From Paracnuella aquatica (GTDB lineage: Bacteria; Bacteroidota; Bacteroidia; Chitinophagales; Chitinophagaceae), in NCBI RefSeq assembly GCF_003332885.2, contig NZ_QOWJ01000004.1, positions 1 to 64,000 of the forward strand: a DNA stretch of 64,000 nucleotides. Direction: 5' to 3'. This document shows positions 20,499-30,611 of the stretch, piece by piece; position 1 is the stretch's first letter; the number at the start of each line of letters is the position of its first letter. Under the pieces are notes generated by a model. It made no database searches. It saw only the letters and a program-made list of their open reading frames with translations, and was not told the DNA's origin. The position numbers and the translations under genes are program-made.

Positions 20499-23234
20499 CT
20501 ATTTTAATATGAACCGATACGCACCTGCGTTGAGCAAATAACTTGATTGCCCTTGCCTATTGTTACTGCTTTCCTTAGGCGATAATGACGTTACAGCTTT
20601 ATCGCCTTCGTACAACTTCATTTTACCGGTAGTTAGTTTAAGCATTGCGGTTGTATTAGGTGGCACGGTAACGTTGTACTCAATACTCCTACCTTTTTTC
20701 TTCCACGATGAAATTACCAACCCGTTGGGGCTATTGAAACTCGCATCAAACGCATCCAGGCCGGCAACGAAATGCGGCTCCAAAACAATATGCCGAAATC
20801 CCGGCGCTGCACTATCGGGCTTGATGCCGCCCAATGCTTTATACAACCACGCACCAATCTCGCCAAACATGATATGGTTGAGTGAAATATCACTCGTAGC
20901 ATCGATGTTCCAGTTTTCATACAAAGTGGTAGCACCATTTTTAATCCACCAACCCCATGATGGATAGTCTTCCTGCGCAGCAATCTTGTACGCCAGGTCC
21001 GCATAACCATTTTCGCTGAGCGCATTTAAAATGGACTTTGTTCCCAGCAAGCCCACATCAAGATGCAGGTTGTCTTTTTGCACACGCTGGGCCAGGTTTG
21101 CAGCAACCTTTGCTTTCAACGCTTCCGGGACAATGTTCCAATAAAGTGGTGCACTCAATTCCGTTTGCGATCCGCTGCCATACAAACCTGTTGCCCGATC
21201 CAGGTACTTAGCGTTGATGGCCTCTTTGATCTTTTGCGCCAGTTTGCTGTAATGTTGTTCCTCTTCTTTTTTACTAAGCAGCCGTGCGGCCTGGCTTAAA
21301 ATATAGGTATCGGTAAAGTAGTAGATAGAAGAGGTTAATTCCACCGGCGATTTTGTTTTTACCGGCACCCAGTCGCCCAGTCCCCAAGTGGTTAAACCGG
21401 TTGGATACGTTGCATCGATGTGGTCAACGTAACGCTTGATATTTTCATAACTCGCTTTGAGTAAACTGGCATCGCCATAGAACAGGTAAATGTTCCAAGG
21501 GATGATGGCGATGGTGCTGGTCCAGTCCGGACCATTGCCCCATTCATATCCCCACCCGCCGGTTGGAATGATGGAAGGCAGCACACCGTTCGGCTGCTGT
21601 TCATCGCGGTGATCGGCCAGCCATTTTTCATAAACCGTGATGCCATCAAAATTATACAGGCCCGTTTCCAACGCGATATGCGCATCGCCGGTCCACCCGT
21701 TTTTTTCTCGTTGCGGACAATCTGTAGGATAACCAAAAAGATTGGACAGGTAAGAGTTGTTTGTTGCCTGCCACAGTTTATTGATCATGGGGTTGGATGA
21801 ACTCACCTGCCCCAATGGCGGCACATCGCTGTGCATGAAATACCCGGTCAGGTTCTCCTTTTTTAAGCTTACCGGCTGGCTGCTCGTTACCTCCACATAC
21901 TGGAAACCCTTATAGTTGAACCGCGGCATGAATTCATCCTCTTTGCCACTGAGTACAACAATGTCTGTTTGAAAAGGATCGGTGTTATCGGTAGGCCGGT
22001 AGTGCGCATCAATATTGGAAAGATCAACCCTGCCCGCTTTCGTCAGCCGCTCACCATGTTTTAAATAAAGCACGGTTCCCTTCGTTCCCTGCACCTTGAT
22101 TTTTGACACACCGGATATATTGCGACTCAAATCATACACATAAGTCGCGTCATTAAACTTGGTGACGGAAACAGCCGGCACTTCCGTTACGTTGCGGATT
22201 GGATGCATCACCTGCGATACAATATTTTGCGAAGGCGCTGAACGGATGATGACGCCTTTCCATGCGGTATCAACAAATGCAGCGGTGTTCCAGAGGGGCT
22301 GCTCCAAATTTGCATTGTAATGTTCGGCGGTGTAAATGCTGTTAAACGTAATTGGGCTAAAAGCTGTTTTCCAATCCTTGCCCGAGCTGATGGTTTCGAC
22401 AGAGCCATCTTCGTAGGTAATGCGCAGGTCAAGGCAAAATGTAGGGCGGGCCCGCCAGGGTGCTTTGTGAAAATCCCACACGGCTGTTGACTGGTGATTA
22501 TACCAACCATTACCCAGCAAAACACCCACTGCGTTTTGTCCCTGCGTTATTTGTTTGGTCACATCATGCGTTACATACAGTGTGCGACGGTCGAACCGGG
22601 TGTAGGCCGGGTCTAGGCGGTGATTGCCGACTTTCTCGCCGTTTAAGTAGAGTTCAAACAATCCGCCTGCGGCAATGTAAGCTCTTGCTGTTTTAACTTT
22701 TTTCGTTGTGTTAAACTTCTTTCGAAAATAAGGCGCCGGTTTTTCATGAATGCCAGTTCCATCGGAGATCCAAGTTCCCTTCCAGTTGTGGGCACCCATC
22801 ATCCCTGTTTCAAATGTAGCTACAGGCGATGCGCTGGTTTCAACGCCGTCCTTATCCCAAACAATTACTTTCCAATAGTAGGTGGTAAACGGCTGCAGTT
22901 CTTTGCCGTTATATAGAATCAAATTCGTTGCAGCATCGATTTTACCTGAGTTCCACTGAAGGCTCTTATCATTTGAAAAATCGTTAGCGCCTGTACTCAC
23001 CAGCACCTGAAAGGCCACTTGTTTACCGCCCCGACGTGCATCTTCCAACCGCCAGGTAAACCGCGGTGTTTTTGCATCGATGCCTAAAGGATTAATCAAA
23101 TACTCGCAGCGCAGTCCAACCACTTTGCAAGGTGATGCGGCGAATGAATTGAGGGCGATGATGCAAAAGAAAAGAAAGAGTGTAGCTTTTGATCTGATGC
23201 TGTTCTTAAATCCGTCCATTAAAACTGCGGCCAT
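20499..23234 (-). CDS. alpha-L-rhamnosidase, GH78
   Basis: A 911-aa secreted enzyme with a signal peptide. An alternative ATG at 23219 (MDGFKNSIRS) gives an equally good signal sequence. N-terminal fibronectin-like and Bac_rhamnosid_N domains (with LYLNGEKVGNHRLDPAYTR) precede the (alpha/alpha)6 catalytic barrel. The barrel shows DCPQREKNGWTGDA near residues 503-516 and GATTLYENWN near 766-775, both hallmark GH78 segments. A C-terminal beta-sandwich closes the protein. It removes terminal alpha-L-rhamnose from glycans or glycosides. It stands alone, but the lyase-like lipoprotein and the exopolysaccharide locus lie nearby. Confidence 0.93.
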   Translation of the reverse strand: MAAVLMDGFKNSIRSKATLFLFFCIIALNSFAASPCKVVGLRCEYLINPLGIDAKTPRFTWRLEDARRGGKQVAFQVLVSTGANDFSNDKSLQWNSGKIDAATNLILYNGKELQPFTTYYWKVIVWDKDGVETSASPVATFETGMMGAHNWKGTWISDGTGIHEKPAPYFRKKFNTTKKVKTARAYIAAGGLFELYLNGEKVGNHRLDPAYTRFDRRTLYVTHDVTKQITQGQNAVGVLLGNGWYNHQSTAVWDFHKAPWRARPTFCLDLRITYEDGSVETISSGKDWKTAFSPITFNSIYTAEHYNANLEQPLWNTAAFVDTAWKGVIIRSAPSQNIVSQVMHPIRNVTEVPAVSVTKFNDATYVYDLSRNISGVSKIKVQGTKGTVLYLKHGERLTKAGRVDLSNIDAHYRPTDNTDPFQTDIVVLSGKEDEFMPRFNYKGFQYVEVTSSQPVSLKKENLTGYFMHSDVPPLGQVSSSNPMINKLWQATNNSYLSNLFGYPTDCPQREKNGWTGDAHIALETGLYNFDGITVYEKWLADHRDEQQPNGVLPSIIPTGGWGYEWGNGPDWTSTIAIIPWNIYLFYGDASLLKASYENIKRYVDHIDATYPTGLTTWGLGDWVPVKTKSPVELTSSIYYFTDTYILSQAARLLSKKEEEQHYSKLAQKIKEAINAKYLDRATGLYGSGSQTELSAPLYWNIVPEALKAKVAANLAQRVQKDNLHLDVGLLGTKSILNALSENGYADLAYKIAAQEDYPSWGWWIKNGATTLYENWNIDATSDISLNHIMFGEIGAWLYKALGGIKPDSAAPGFRHIVLEPHFVAGLDAFDASFNSPNGLVISSWKKKGRSIEYNVTVPPNTTAMLKLTTGKMKLYEGDKAVTSLSPKESSNNRQGQSSYLLNAGAYRFILK

Positions 23235-24359
23235 TGGAGAAATGCTTTGCTACTAAATTAAATGGTCCATACATATCTCCGGCAAAATGCTTCATAGCAC
23301 TGTATCAGCCATCCCTTTATTTGAATGGCACTAAGACATCTGCATAAACTGCGATCTATTTAATTACTATAATTCAGGGTGAAAACCAGATGGTTTCCGT
23401 TAACGAAGATGAAGGGCTACTGAAGCAGTACCTGAAATCCGTGTATAAATCGAAAATCAGCTGATGGCCCACGCATTCATTTTTATCATACTAGGAAGAA
23501 GCCTCTTAGAAGTGTACCTGCTTCATTGATAGCCTGTGTAAGTGAGTGCTAACACTTTTGCTTCTTGTTAAATCAAGTTGGAGGTGCGTACTTCGTTCAT
23601 GAATCCCACTTACGGCATTTTTCATCCAGGAGCAATACTTCATTAACACTTCGAAACTCATTTTTAAAAAAGCGATCAAGGTACCTGCGCCGGCTTTTTG
23701 ACATCATAATAGCTTCAATAAGTTGTTACGTGTTTTAATAATAGTACAATTTATCGCCACAAACATCGACGGAGCGCCCATTACATGTGCATTTTATTAA
23801 ATACAACAATCCCTTGTCGGATAAGTAAGCAGACCACCAGAACAATATTTCAACAGAAGCCATTTTCGCCACAGCGTTGTTACTCCAGTCGACGCCTTAC
23901 TATATGATAAGTAATTATCATACTTACATGCAGGTATAAACGCTTAGCGACTTTCTTCATTAAAAAATAGCAGATCATATTTTAAGTAATTACACTTAAC
24001 ACCCTTTCTGTATTATTCATTAAAACCTTGGTGGAGAACCAAAAAAATGGTCTTTCAATAAGCGTTTATGCTTCTTAGTGAGGTCGCAATTATCTTTTTA
24101 TAACTGTGTTAGGTTTTCTTTATAAGTTTTGAAAACATATTTATTTTTTTTTCAACTGTACAGTACTAAAAATCACCAGCAATTTATAAAAGGGGCAGAA
24201 AATCCGCTGAAACCCGCGCCAGATAAGGAATTACACTGGCATAATATTCGCCAAGAGGTGCCGTTCATAAAATCATTCAAAAACGGCGCCGCCGGCTTCA
24301 ATGAAAAATGAGCCCAAGCTTAGCCACCTAAACTGTCGCAAAAAAGAAAACAAAATTCT
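23235..24359. other. long intergenic region
   Basis: About 1.1 kb between the divergent GH78 and lyase genes. One short coding-like run near 23374-23463 reads QMVSVNEDEGLLKQYLKSVY to a stop and could be the tail of a lost gene. A 60-codon frame at 24129-24311 is Lys/Asn-rich and unconvincing. No promoter or RNA was identified. Confidence 0.5.
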
Positions 24360-25688
24360 ATGAAAAAAATTCAGAACTTTTCTGGCAAAGGGAAACTTAT
24401 GCTTTCTCAAGCCGTATTGCTCGCAGCACTGATTTCATGCAGCAAAAATGATCTTCAGGACACATCCATCAATGCTGAAGCGGCCCAACTGAATGCCGGC
24501 CCGGAAGTAGCAGGCAGCATTGCCGGCGTATCTCCTAACATTCTGTTCCGCGAAAACTTCGAAGGCAGCACTGCATTTGCCACGTATGTAAATAAGCAAA
24601 TGGAAACTTCATATGCTTTAACGCTGGCAACAAAACCCGTGTTGGAAGGCTCAAAATCCGGTCGCTTTGAACTGCGCGACACCGACCCTATGAACAACAA
24701 CGGTACCCGTGCCGAAGTTTCTTTCCCTACCCAATCTAACTTGAACCGCTGGTATGCATTCTCAGTTTACTTCCCTGCGGCCGACTATAAGATTGACTCC
24801 GAAGACGAACTGATCAACCAGTGGCACCAGGGTGGCGGTATCACTCCAGCCATCACACTCGGTACCAAATTGGACCGCTACCGCCTCATTGTTAAGGAAA
24901 ATGCGACTGCAAAACAAACGTTTGACCTCGGCACCATCGCAAAGGATAAATGGAACACGTTTGTCTTTCACATTAAACATTCTGCAGGCACTGATGGCCT
25001 GATCGAGGTATGGCTGAATGGTAACAAAGTAGTGAACCGTACCGGCATTAACATGTACGAACTTTCAAGTGGCAAGTTCAGCTCACCAAAATGGAAGCTT
25101 GGCGTGTACAAATCGTCCTGGAACAATTCGAGCACGACTCAAACCAGCAAGCGTATTCTGTATTACGACGATGTACGCATCGGAAGCGAAAAGGCAACTT
25201 TAGCTGACATGCTGCCCGGCGGCGCTGCGCCTGCACCTGCTCCGGAACCCGCACCAGCTCCAGCACCTGCACCAGCACCTGCTCCCGAAACAGACCAAAC
25301 TGTTACGCAACCCGGCACTGGCAACTCTCCCATCACCAGCTTTGTGCTTGTGGACGCATCGACTGAAAAAGATGTAATGACCATCACCAATGGCCAGACA
25401 ATCAGCCTGTCGAAGCTCCCGAACACCAAACTGAACCTGCGTGTTAATACCACAGGAACAATTGGCAGTGTACTGTTTGCGTTGAGTGGCGCGAAGTCTA
25501 AAACTTTTGCCGATAGCAAAGCCCCGTATGCGCTGCATGGCGATAGCGGAAGCGGCAACTTTTACTATGGCGACTGGAACCCACCTGCAATAGGAACTTA
25601 CACGCTGAAGGCAACACCGTATTCTTTGTCGAGCGGCAAAGGAACTGCCGGTGTAGCCAACACCATCAGCTTTACTTTTGTAAAATAA
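24360..25688 (+). CDS. lipoprotein polysaccharide lyase-like protein with Pro-Ala linker
   Basis: A 442-aa lipoprotein with lipobox ALISC. Residues about 60-280 are a beta-jelly-roll of the heparin-lyase-I-like family (PF14099 type): LFRENFEGS, RAEVSFPTQS, YAFSVYFP, INQWHQGGG and the C-terminal YYDDVRIGS. This family includes glucuronan and related lyases, so the expected reaction is beta-elimination of an acidic polysaccharide; the substrate cannot be read from sequence. A linker of alternating Ala-Pro (about residues 288-310) joins a C-terminal Ig-like domain of about 120 residues. It faces the T9SS surface protein across a shared terminator. Confidence 0.8.
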   Translation: MKKIQNFSGKGKLMLSQAVLLAALISCSKNDLQDTSINAEAAQLNAGPEVAGSIAGVSPNILFRENFEGSTAFATYVNKQMETSYALTLATKPVLEGSKSGRFELRDTDPMNNNGTRAEVSFPTQSNLNRWYAFSVYFPAADYKIDSEDELINQWHQGGGITPAITLGTKLDRYRLIVKENATAKQTFDLGTIAKDKWNTFVFHIKHSAGTDGLIEVWLNGNKVVNRTGINMYELSSGKFSSPKWKLGVYKSSWNNSSTTQTSKRILYYDDVRIGSEKATLADMLPGGAAPAPAPEPAPAPAPAPAPAPETDQTVTQPGTGNSPITSFVLVDASTEKDVMTITNGQTISLSKLPNTKLNLRVNTTGTIGSVLFALSGAKSKTFADSKAPYALHGDSGSGNFYYGDWNPPAIGTYTLKATPYSLSSGKGTAGVANTISFTFVK

Positions 25689-25710
25689 AAAGGGCAACAC
25701 CCCTGAAACA

Positions 25711-25740
25711 AAAAAAGGTAGCCATCTGGCTACCTTTTTT
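25711..25740. terminator. bidirectional terminator between convergent genes
   Basis: AAAAAAGGTAGCC pairs with GGCTACCTTTTTT around loop ATCT. The A-run on one side and the T-run on the other make it work for both the lyase-like gene (+) and the T9SS protein gene (-). Confidence 0.9.
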
Positions 25741-25772
25741 TGTTTACAATAAATGCAGGTCTGTACTGGCAC

Positions 25773-28700
25773 TTATTCTTTTACCAGCTTCAATATCTTC
25801 ATTTGTGATCCATATTTGATCGTTAACAGATAAAAACCAGGGGTGAGGCGCGAACCATCAATGCGTATCCGGTATTCAGTATTCGCATTGGCCTTGCCGT
25901 TGCCAAGATGTTGCAACTGCCTTCCCCACGAGTCGCCCAGCCAGACACTGTACTCCTCATTGCTGGCCAATTTAAAGCTAAAGGATGTTTGATTATTGAA
26001 TGGGTTGGGGAACACCTGTGCGCTAATGCCTTCAGTCATTGGCTTTGCCTGCACTTCTAAATTTACGCTTTCCGATGCGCTGATGGAGCTTTGACCTTTT
26101 GGCTTTCTTTTCGGCGGATTTACAGTAGTGCTTCCGGAAATACCCTGTGATCCAAATTCGTATATCTGCCCGGAAGTATAGCCGCCGGAAATGGCATTCC
26201 CCTCGGCATCAACAATATTGGTCCCGGCTGATTTCAGGTCAAGCCTGATCGTGCCAGTGCCGCTTATATTGATGACCGTTATTGTAAAACCTGAACATGC
26301 ACCACGCAATTGGCCGATTGTTCCCGAAACATCACCGGTCTTGGTTATTTGAAAATCGGTGATGTCGACGCCATTGACCGGCTCTGAGAAATTGATTGCG
26401 AAGGTAACCCCTGTGGCAGTAGTGTTTTGTTCAAGGGGCGACAGACGCACTATGCCGCTCACTACAGGCGCTGTTACATCAGCAGGCGACACATTGTAGG
26501 TTTCCCCACCAGTGAAGCCGCCATTGAGCCCGTTGCCTGCACCATCGATAATGCCCGTGCCGCTTGCCTTCACGTTAAGTGCAAGGCTGCCGCTGCCCGA
26601 TATGCTGCCCACCGTTACTATGTAGCTGCTGCCGCTACCGGAAACTGATTGGATGCTGCCTTGTGCTGTGCCACCGGTGCTTAAGGTAAAATCAGTTGCA
26701 TCCACGCCACTCACACCTTCGGAGAAGGTAACGCCAAAGCTTACTGTTGTGGCAGAAGTGTTTTGTTCAATAGGTGACTGACGCACAATGCCACTCACCA
26801 CAGGAGGTGTAACATCAGCAGCCACAATTGTATAACTCTGACCAGAGTTGAACCCGCCGCTAATCGCATTGCCTGCTCCGTCGGTAATGCCGGTGCCTGA
26901 AGCTTTCAAGTCAAGGCGGAGTGTGCCCGAGCCCGAAATGTTGTTTACCGTAACAGCATAAGAAGTACCTGAGCCCGATACGTTTGCAATACTACCTTGT
27001 ACGGTGCCACCGGTAGTAAGGCTGAAGTCCGAAACATCTACGCCTGTAACCGCTTCGGAGAATGTAACACCAAAGATTACAGAATTGGCGTTCGTAGTTT
27101 CTTCAGCCGGTGTTTGGCGGTTGATGCCGATAACTGTTGGCGCCGTTACATCAGCAGGCGACACGTTGTAGGTTTCCCCACCATTGAAGCCGCCACTAAG
27201 CCCATTGCCTGCACCATCGGTAATGCCTGTGCCGCTTGACTTCACGTTAAGGCCAAGGCTGCCGCTGCCCGATATGCTGCCCACCGTTACCACGTAGCTG
27301 CTGCCACTGCCCGACACTGATTGGATGCTGCCTTGTGCCGTACCACCGGTGCTCAAGGTAAAATCAGTAGCATCAACACCACTCACCGCTTCGGAGAAGG
27401 TCACGCCAAAGCTTACCGTGGTGGCAGAAGTGTTTTGTTCAAGCGGCGACTGACGCACAATACCGCTCACCACAGGAGGAGTTACATCTGTCGGCGCACC
27501 ATCGCTGGCCATCACACCAATGATTTGTCGTGGGGCAGCCTGTTTAGTGGCAACCACTACAACTTCATCAGTGTAGGTTTGGTGAGTGCTGGATGCAAAA
27601 TTTACGTCGTCGGCAACAGAACCCATCAACGTTGCTGCGTTACTAAACGAAATGTTCGCTGTTGCACTTTCGCGGTATAGAATCTCCCCACCGTTTGTTT
27701 GGCTGGAGTATACAACCTTCAATTTTCCTAATGCTTCATTCAGCAACACGATTGCCTGGGTTCCATCGCCAATGGTGATCGGGTAAAGATTGTCCCATAC
27801 ACCATTTGGCCTGCGTACCAGCATAATCAATTGCGGCAATGAGCCCGAGTTATAGCTTGTTTTAGCAGCCACATATAATGTTCCATCGCTGGCCACTGTA
27901 GCGTTCATGTGGTCGTCCGCCATTTTTTTGTTACCCGGAATGGCATTTTGCGAAGCTGGTAATTCATCTGCCGTCCAGGACGAAGCACTGGTGCCATCCA
28001 CATGGGTACGAAACCCAAACAGCCCGGTATTTTGATTAGACCAAAAGACACCAACCCTACCGGGCAGTTTAGTGATCAAACTGATGTCATCGCTGTTGAT
28101 GCCAGAAGCTACATTGATGCCGGAACTCCAGGAAGTGTAGGGAGCATCGCTCCAATACACCAATATATCATTCACCGCATCTGCTGCCACCCACATTCTT
28201 CCGGTACCATCGACCGTGATTGTTGCTGATTCGACGCCGGAAGGCAGGCTGAGGCTTGTAGGTGTGGCCCTTCGGTTCCACGCTTTGTATGTCCCTAAGT
28301 TCGCGTCATATTCCAGTGTTGCGATCTGGTTGGTTCCTGAGCCCTTAAACATGAGGATATGAACCAGGTTTCCATCCACCCAGCAATCGGTGCGGGAACC
28401 AGAACTGGCAATGGTCATTACTTGCGTCCACGAAGTACCATCGAGGCGAAATAGCCGGGTACCGCCCACCGAAGGCGGCAGGGCGGCCCACCATTTTCCC
28501 GCATGAAACCATGTTTTTGCCTGAGGCTTGTGCTGGGTATCAGTGCTGCCAATTGGTATGGGCGAAAGAGGCGTAATTGTACTGAATAAGGTGCCATTGG
28601 TACCTGTGACACCAAAGATAAATGGTGTAAAACCACCCGGCACGCCTACCCCATCAACGATTAGCGGCATTGTTGGATCGAGATGCTCATCGGCAGGGGA

Positions 28701-28820
28701 TAGGAACGAATAGTTATCAAGATAATTAGCTGACAGGTTCGTTTTGGGCAATACATCTTGTCCCACTGCTGCTGTGTAAAAACACAGGAGCATTACAAAT
28801 TTGGCTACAACTTTTTTCAT
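25773..28820 (-). CDS. T9SS-exported surface protein with propeller and four Ig-like repeats
   Basis: A 1015-aa protein with a signal peptide ending AAVGQ. Residues about 25-440 look like a BNR/Asp-box beta-propeller (for example WMVAADAVNDILVYWSDAP-like blades and the repeated SDGTLYVAA pattern). Four Ig-like repeats of about 112 residues follow, each starting V-T-x-P and containing FSEAVxGVD, SGSGSL and DGAGN. The end is a type A T9SS sorting domain: VFPNPFNNQTSFSF and then FYLLTIKYGSQMKILKLV. The protein should be secreted through the Por system and anchored on the surface, perhaps to bind glycans. The cargo is inferred only from domain types. Confidence 0.85.
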   Translation of the reverse strand: MKKVVAKFVMLLCFYTAAVGQDVLPKTNLSANYLDNYSFLSPADEHLDPTMPLIVDGVGVPGGFTPFIFGVTGTNGTLFSTITPLSPIPIGSTDTQHKPQAKTWFHAGKWWAALPPSVGGTRLFRLDGTSWTQVMTIASSGSRTDCWVDGNLVHILMFKGSGTNQIATLEYDANLGTYKAWNRRATPTSLSLPSGVESATITVDGTGRMWVAADAVNDILVYWSDAPYTSWSSGINVASGINSDDISLITKLPGRVGVFWSNQNTGLFGFRTHVDGTSASSWTADELPASQNAIPGNKKMADDHMNATVASDGTLYVAAKTSYNSGSLPQLIMLVRRPNGVWDNLYPITIGDGTQAIVLLNEALGKLKVVYSSQTNGGEILYRESATANISFSNAATLMGSVADDVNFASSTHQTYTDEVVVVATKQAAPRQIIGVMASDGAPTDVTPPVVSGIVRQSPLEQNTSATTVSFGVTFSEAVSGVDATDFTLSTGGTAQGSIQSVSGSGSSYVVTVGSISGSGSLGLNVKSSGTGITDGAGNGLSGGFNGGETYNVSPADVTAPTVIGINRQTPAEETTNANSVIFGVTFSEAVTGVDVSDFSLTTGGTVQGSIANVSGSGTSYAVTVNNISGSGTLRLDLKASGTGITDGAGNAISGGFNSGQSYTIVAADVTPPVVSGIVRQSPIEQNTSATTVSFGVTFSEGVSGVDATDFTLSTGGTAQGSIQSVSGSGSSYIVTVGSISGSGSLALNVKASGTGIIDGAGNGLNGGFTGGETYNVSPADVTAPVVSGIVRLSPLEQNTTATGVTFAINFSEPVNGVDITDFQITKTGDVSGTIGQLRGACSGFTITVINISGTGTIRLDLKSAGTNIVDAEGNAISGGYTSGQIYEFGSQGISGSTTVNPPKRKPKGQSSISASESVNLEVQAKPMTEGISAQVFPNPFNNQTSFSFKLASNEEYSVWLGDSWGRQLQHLGNGKANANTEYRIRIDGSRLTPGFYLLTIKYGSQMKILKLVKE
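26145..27490 (-). repeat. four tandem 336-bp coding repeats
   Basis: Four in-frame units of about 336 bp (112 codons each) encode the Ig-like domains. In reading order the borders lie near 27485, 27150, 26815 and 26480. Units 1 and 3 are nearly identical in protein and close in DNA, while unit 2 between them and unit 4 are clearly diverged. Confidence 0.85.
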
Positions 28821-28927
28821 ATTTAAACAGGTGGTTTTTGCCGGGTGCTGTGCAACAAGAATTCATACAACCCAGCCTGGTGATTAATTGGAAAAAACTT
28901 TGCTTTTCCAAACAGAGATTAACAACT

Positions 28928-28943
28928 GCTATTTTAAAATAGC
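28928..28943. promoter_or_regulatory. 16-bp perfect palindrome upstream of the T9SS gene
   Basis: The sequence GCTATTTTAAAATAGC is a perfect palindrome about 110 bp before the start of the T9SS protein gene and between it and the end of the exopolysaccharide locus. It could be an operator for a dimeric regulator; no function is shown. Confidence 0.3.
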
Positions 28944-29088
28944 GTGGATCATAAACGTGTTAGTCTTGCGAGCTTATATTGCGGGGATCCATACTTACAC
29001 TTCCTACACCTGGTGCAATTAGTCTTGAAATAAGCTGTAAAAACAAGTCCGATCAAACAATTCGATGTTGGCCGAAGAATGGCAAAAA

Positions 29089-30471
29089 CTAAAATGCGCT
29101 TTTATGTGCTTTCTTACTAAACACAGTCAATAGCACAATCTTGATATCCAGCCAAATCGACCAATTCTCGAGATACCATAAGTCGTGTAGTGTACGCTGG
29201 CGTTTTTGTTCGTCGGTGTCAGTTGGCCCGCGCCATCCATTTACCTGTGCCCAGCCGGTGATGCCCGGTTTTACATAATGGCGAATCATGTAGCGGCCCA
29301 CACACTCCTGCAATTGCTTATCAAGGAAACGGCGATGCGGCCTCGGCCCTACGACGCTCATGTTGCCCAACAGCACATTGATAAATTGCGGCAATTCGTC
29401 GATGCTGTATTTGCGCATGAACCGTCCAATCTTTGTAACACGGGGATCGTTTTTGGATGTTGACAGCGACCCGGCTCCGTCTGATTCGATGCGCATGCTC
29501 CGAAACTTATAAACCAGTATTGGCTTTCCGGATTTACCAATGCGGATGGGACGATAAAAGATAGGGCCCGGCGAATCCAATTTTATCAGTACACCAAGCA
29601 CAAGGAAAATTGGAGCTAAGAATACAAGTGCAAAAATAGAAAAGACCTTATCGAACACGAGTTTCACAAGCGAATGAATAGACCCATCGATCGGGTATTT
29701 GCGTGCATCAACGGCACTGATGGCGCCATACCTGGTGATCTGGTAATTGCGGCCAAACAGTTCATCGTAATCGGGAATGTATTTTACACGGATGCCGTAA
29801 TAATCGGCCGCATCCATGATGTTGCGGATTTTGCGCAGCGGCTTGCCTGGCAACGCAATTACGATTTCATCAACCGGATGCTCTTCCAGGTACTGCTTGA
29901 TATCGCGCAGGTTGCTCACAACATTTTCACGGCCCACCAGGCATTCTTCATTTTGCAAGCAGTTTACATATCCCAGAATCCTGTACCCCGACACCTTACG
30001 ACCATATAACTGCCGCTCAACTTTTTTGGCCATATGGCCCGTTCCGGCTACCAAGGTGGTGCGCACATGCGTTTTTGAATAACTGATCCAAGAAACGGCC
30101 TGTAACAACAACAGGTTGAATAAAAAGCCCGCCAACGGCACACCTACCGCAAAAAGGATCAAGCGCTTTTTACTCAGCCCCTGCTCCGGCAAAAACAAAT
30201 AACACAACAGCAACAGCAATACATAACCTGCGTAGTGCCGCACATGCCTGGCTACCATTTGTCCGAATGCCTCACTGGTAACGGTGCGGTACAATTTGCT
30301 CCAGTAAACAATTACAAGCCAGGTAACCATTCCGCCAAATACAATAAGCCATTCAAGCTTCGAGAACCTGCCGGGCCCGAAAATATATACCAGCATTAAA
30401 AAACCCAGCGCCTGGGTTAGCATCGCTGTATGAAAAGGTTGAAGCGTGGGTTTTGGTTTTAAACTAAACAT
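29089..30471 (-). CDS. polyprenyl glycosylphosphotransferase (WcaJ/WbaP type)
   Basis: A 460-aa inner-membrane enzyme that loads the first sugar phosphate onto undecaprenyl phosphate, starting the exopolysaccharide repeat unit. Four transmembrane helices lie within residues 10-130, then a Rossmann-like CoA-binding-type domain (TTLVAGTGHMAKKVERQL), another membrane segment about 270-295, and the catalytic bacterial sugar transferase domain with YKFRSMR, DELPQFINVLLGNMSVVGPR and the end WYLENWSIWLDIKI. Length and layout are standard for the family. It is the last gene of the minus-strand polysaccharide locus. Glucose or galactose phosphate is the likely sugar, which sequence alone cannot settle. 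Confidence 0.93.
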   Translation of the reverse strand: MFSLKPKPTLQPFHTAMLTQALGFLMLVYIFGPGRFSKLEWLIVFGGMVTWLVIVYWSKLYRTVTSEAFGQMVARHVRHYAGYVLLLLLCYLFLPEQGLSKKRLILFAVGVPLAGFLFNLLLLQAVSWISYSKTHVRTTLVAGTGHMAKKVERQLYGRKVSGYRILGYVNCLQNEECLVGRENVVSNLRDIKQYLEEHPVDEIVIALPGKPLRKIRNIMDAADYYGIRVKYIPDYDELFGRNYQITRYGAISAVDARKYPIDGSIHSLVKLVFDKVFSIFALVFLAPIFLVLGVLIKLDSPGPIFYRPIRIGKSGKPILVYKFRSMRIESDGAGSLSTSKNDPRVTKIGRFMRKYSIDELPQFINVLLGNMSVVGPRPHRRFLDKQLQECVGRYMIRHYVKPGITGWAQVNGWRGPTDTDEQKRQRTLHDLWYLENWSIWLDIKIVLLTVFSKKAHKSAF

Positions 30472-30611
30472 AAGCGATAATTTTCTTTGACCAGTAATAA
30501 ATAATCCTGTTAGTGATAAATGGTTAAGGGTAGGAATTATTAATTGGTACGGATTATATCGCGAACGATAAGGGTGGTTTTTACATATAAGGAATGATTT
30601 GGTTAATAGTG

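Noticed and set aside
24129-24311. 60-codon frame before the lyase-like gene
   Set aside because: It is low-complexity at its start, has no ribosome site and no family, and lies in a region expected to be promoter.
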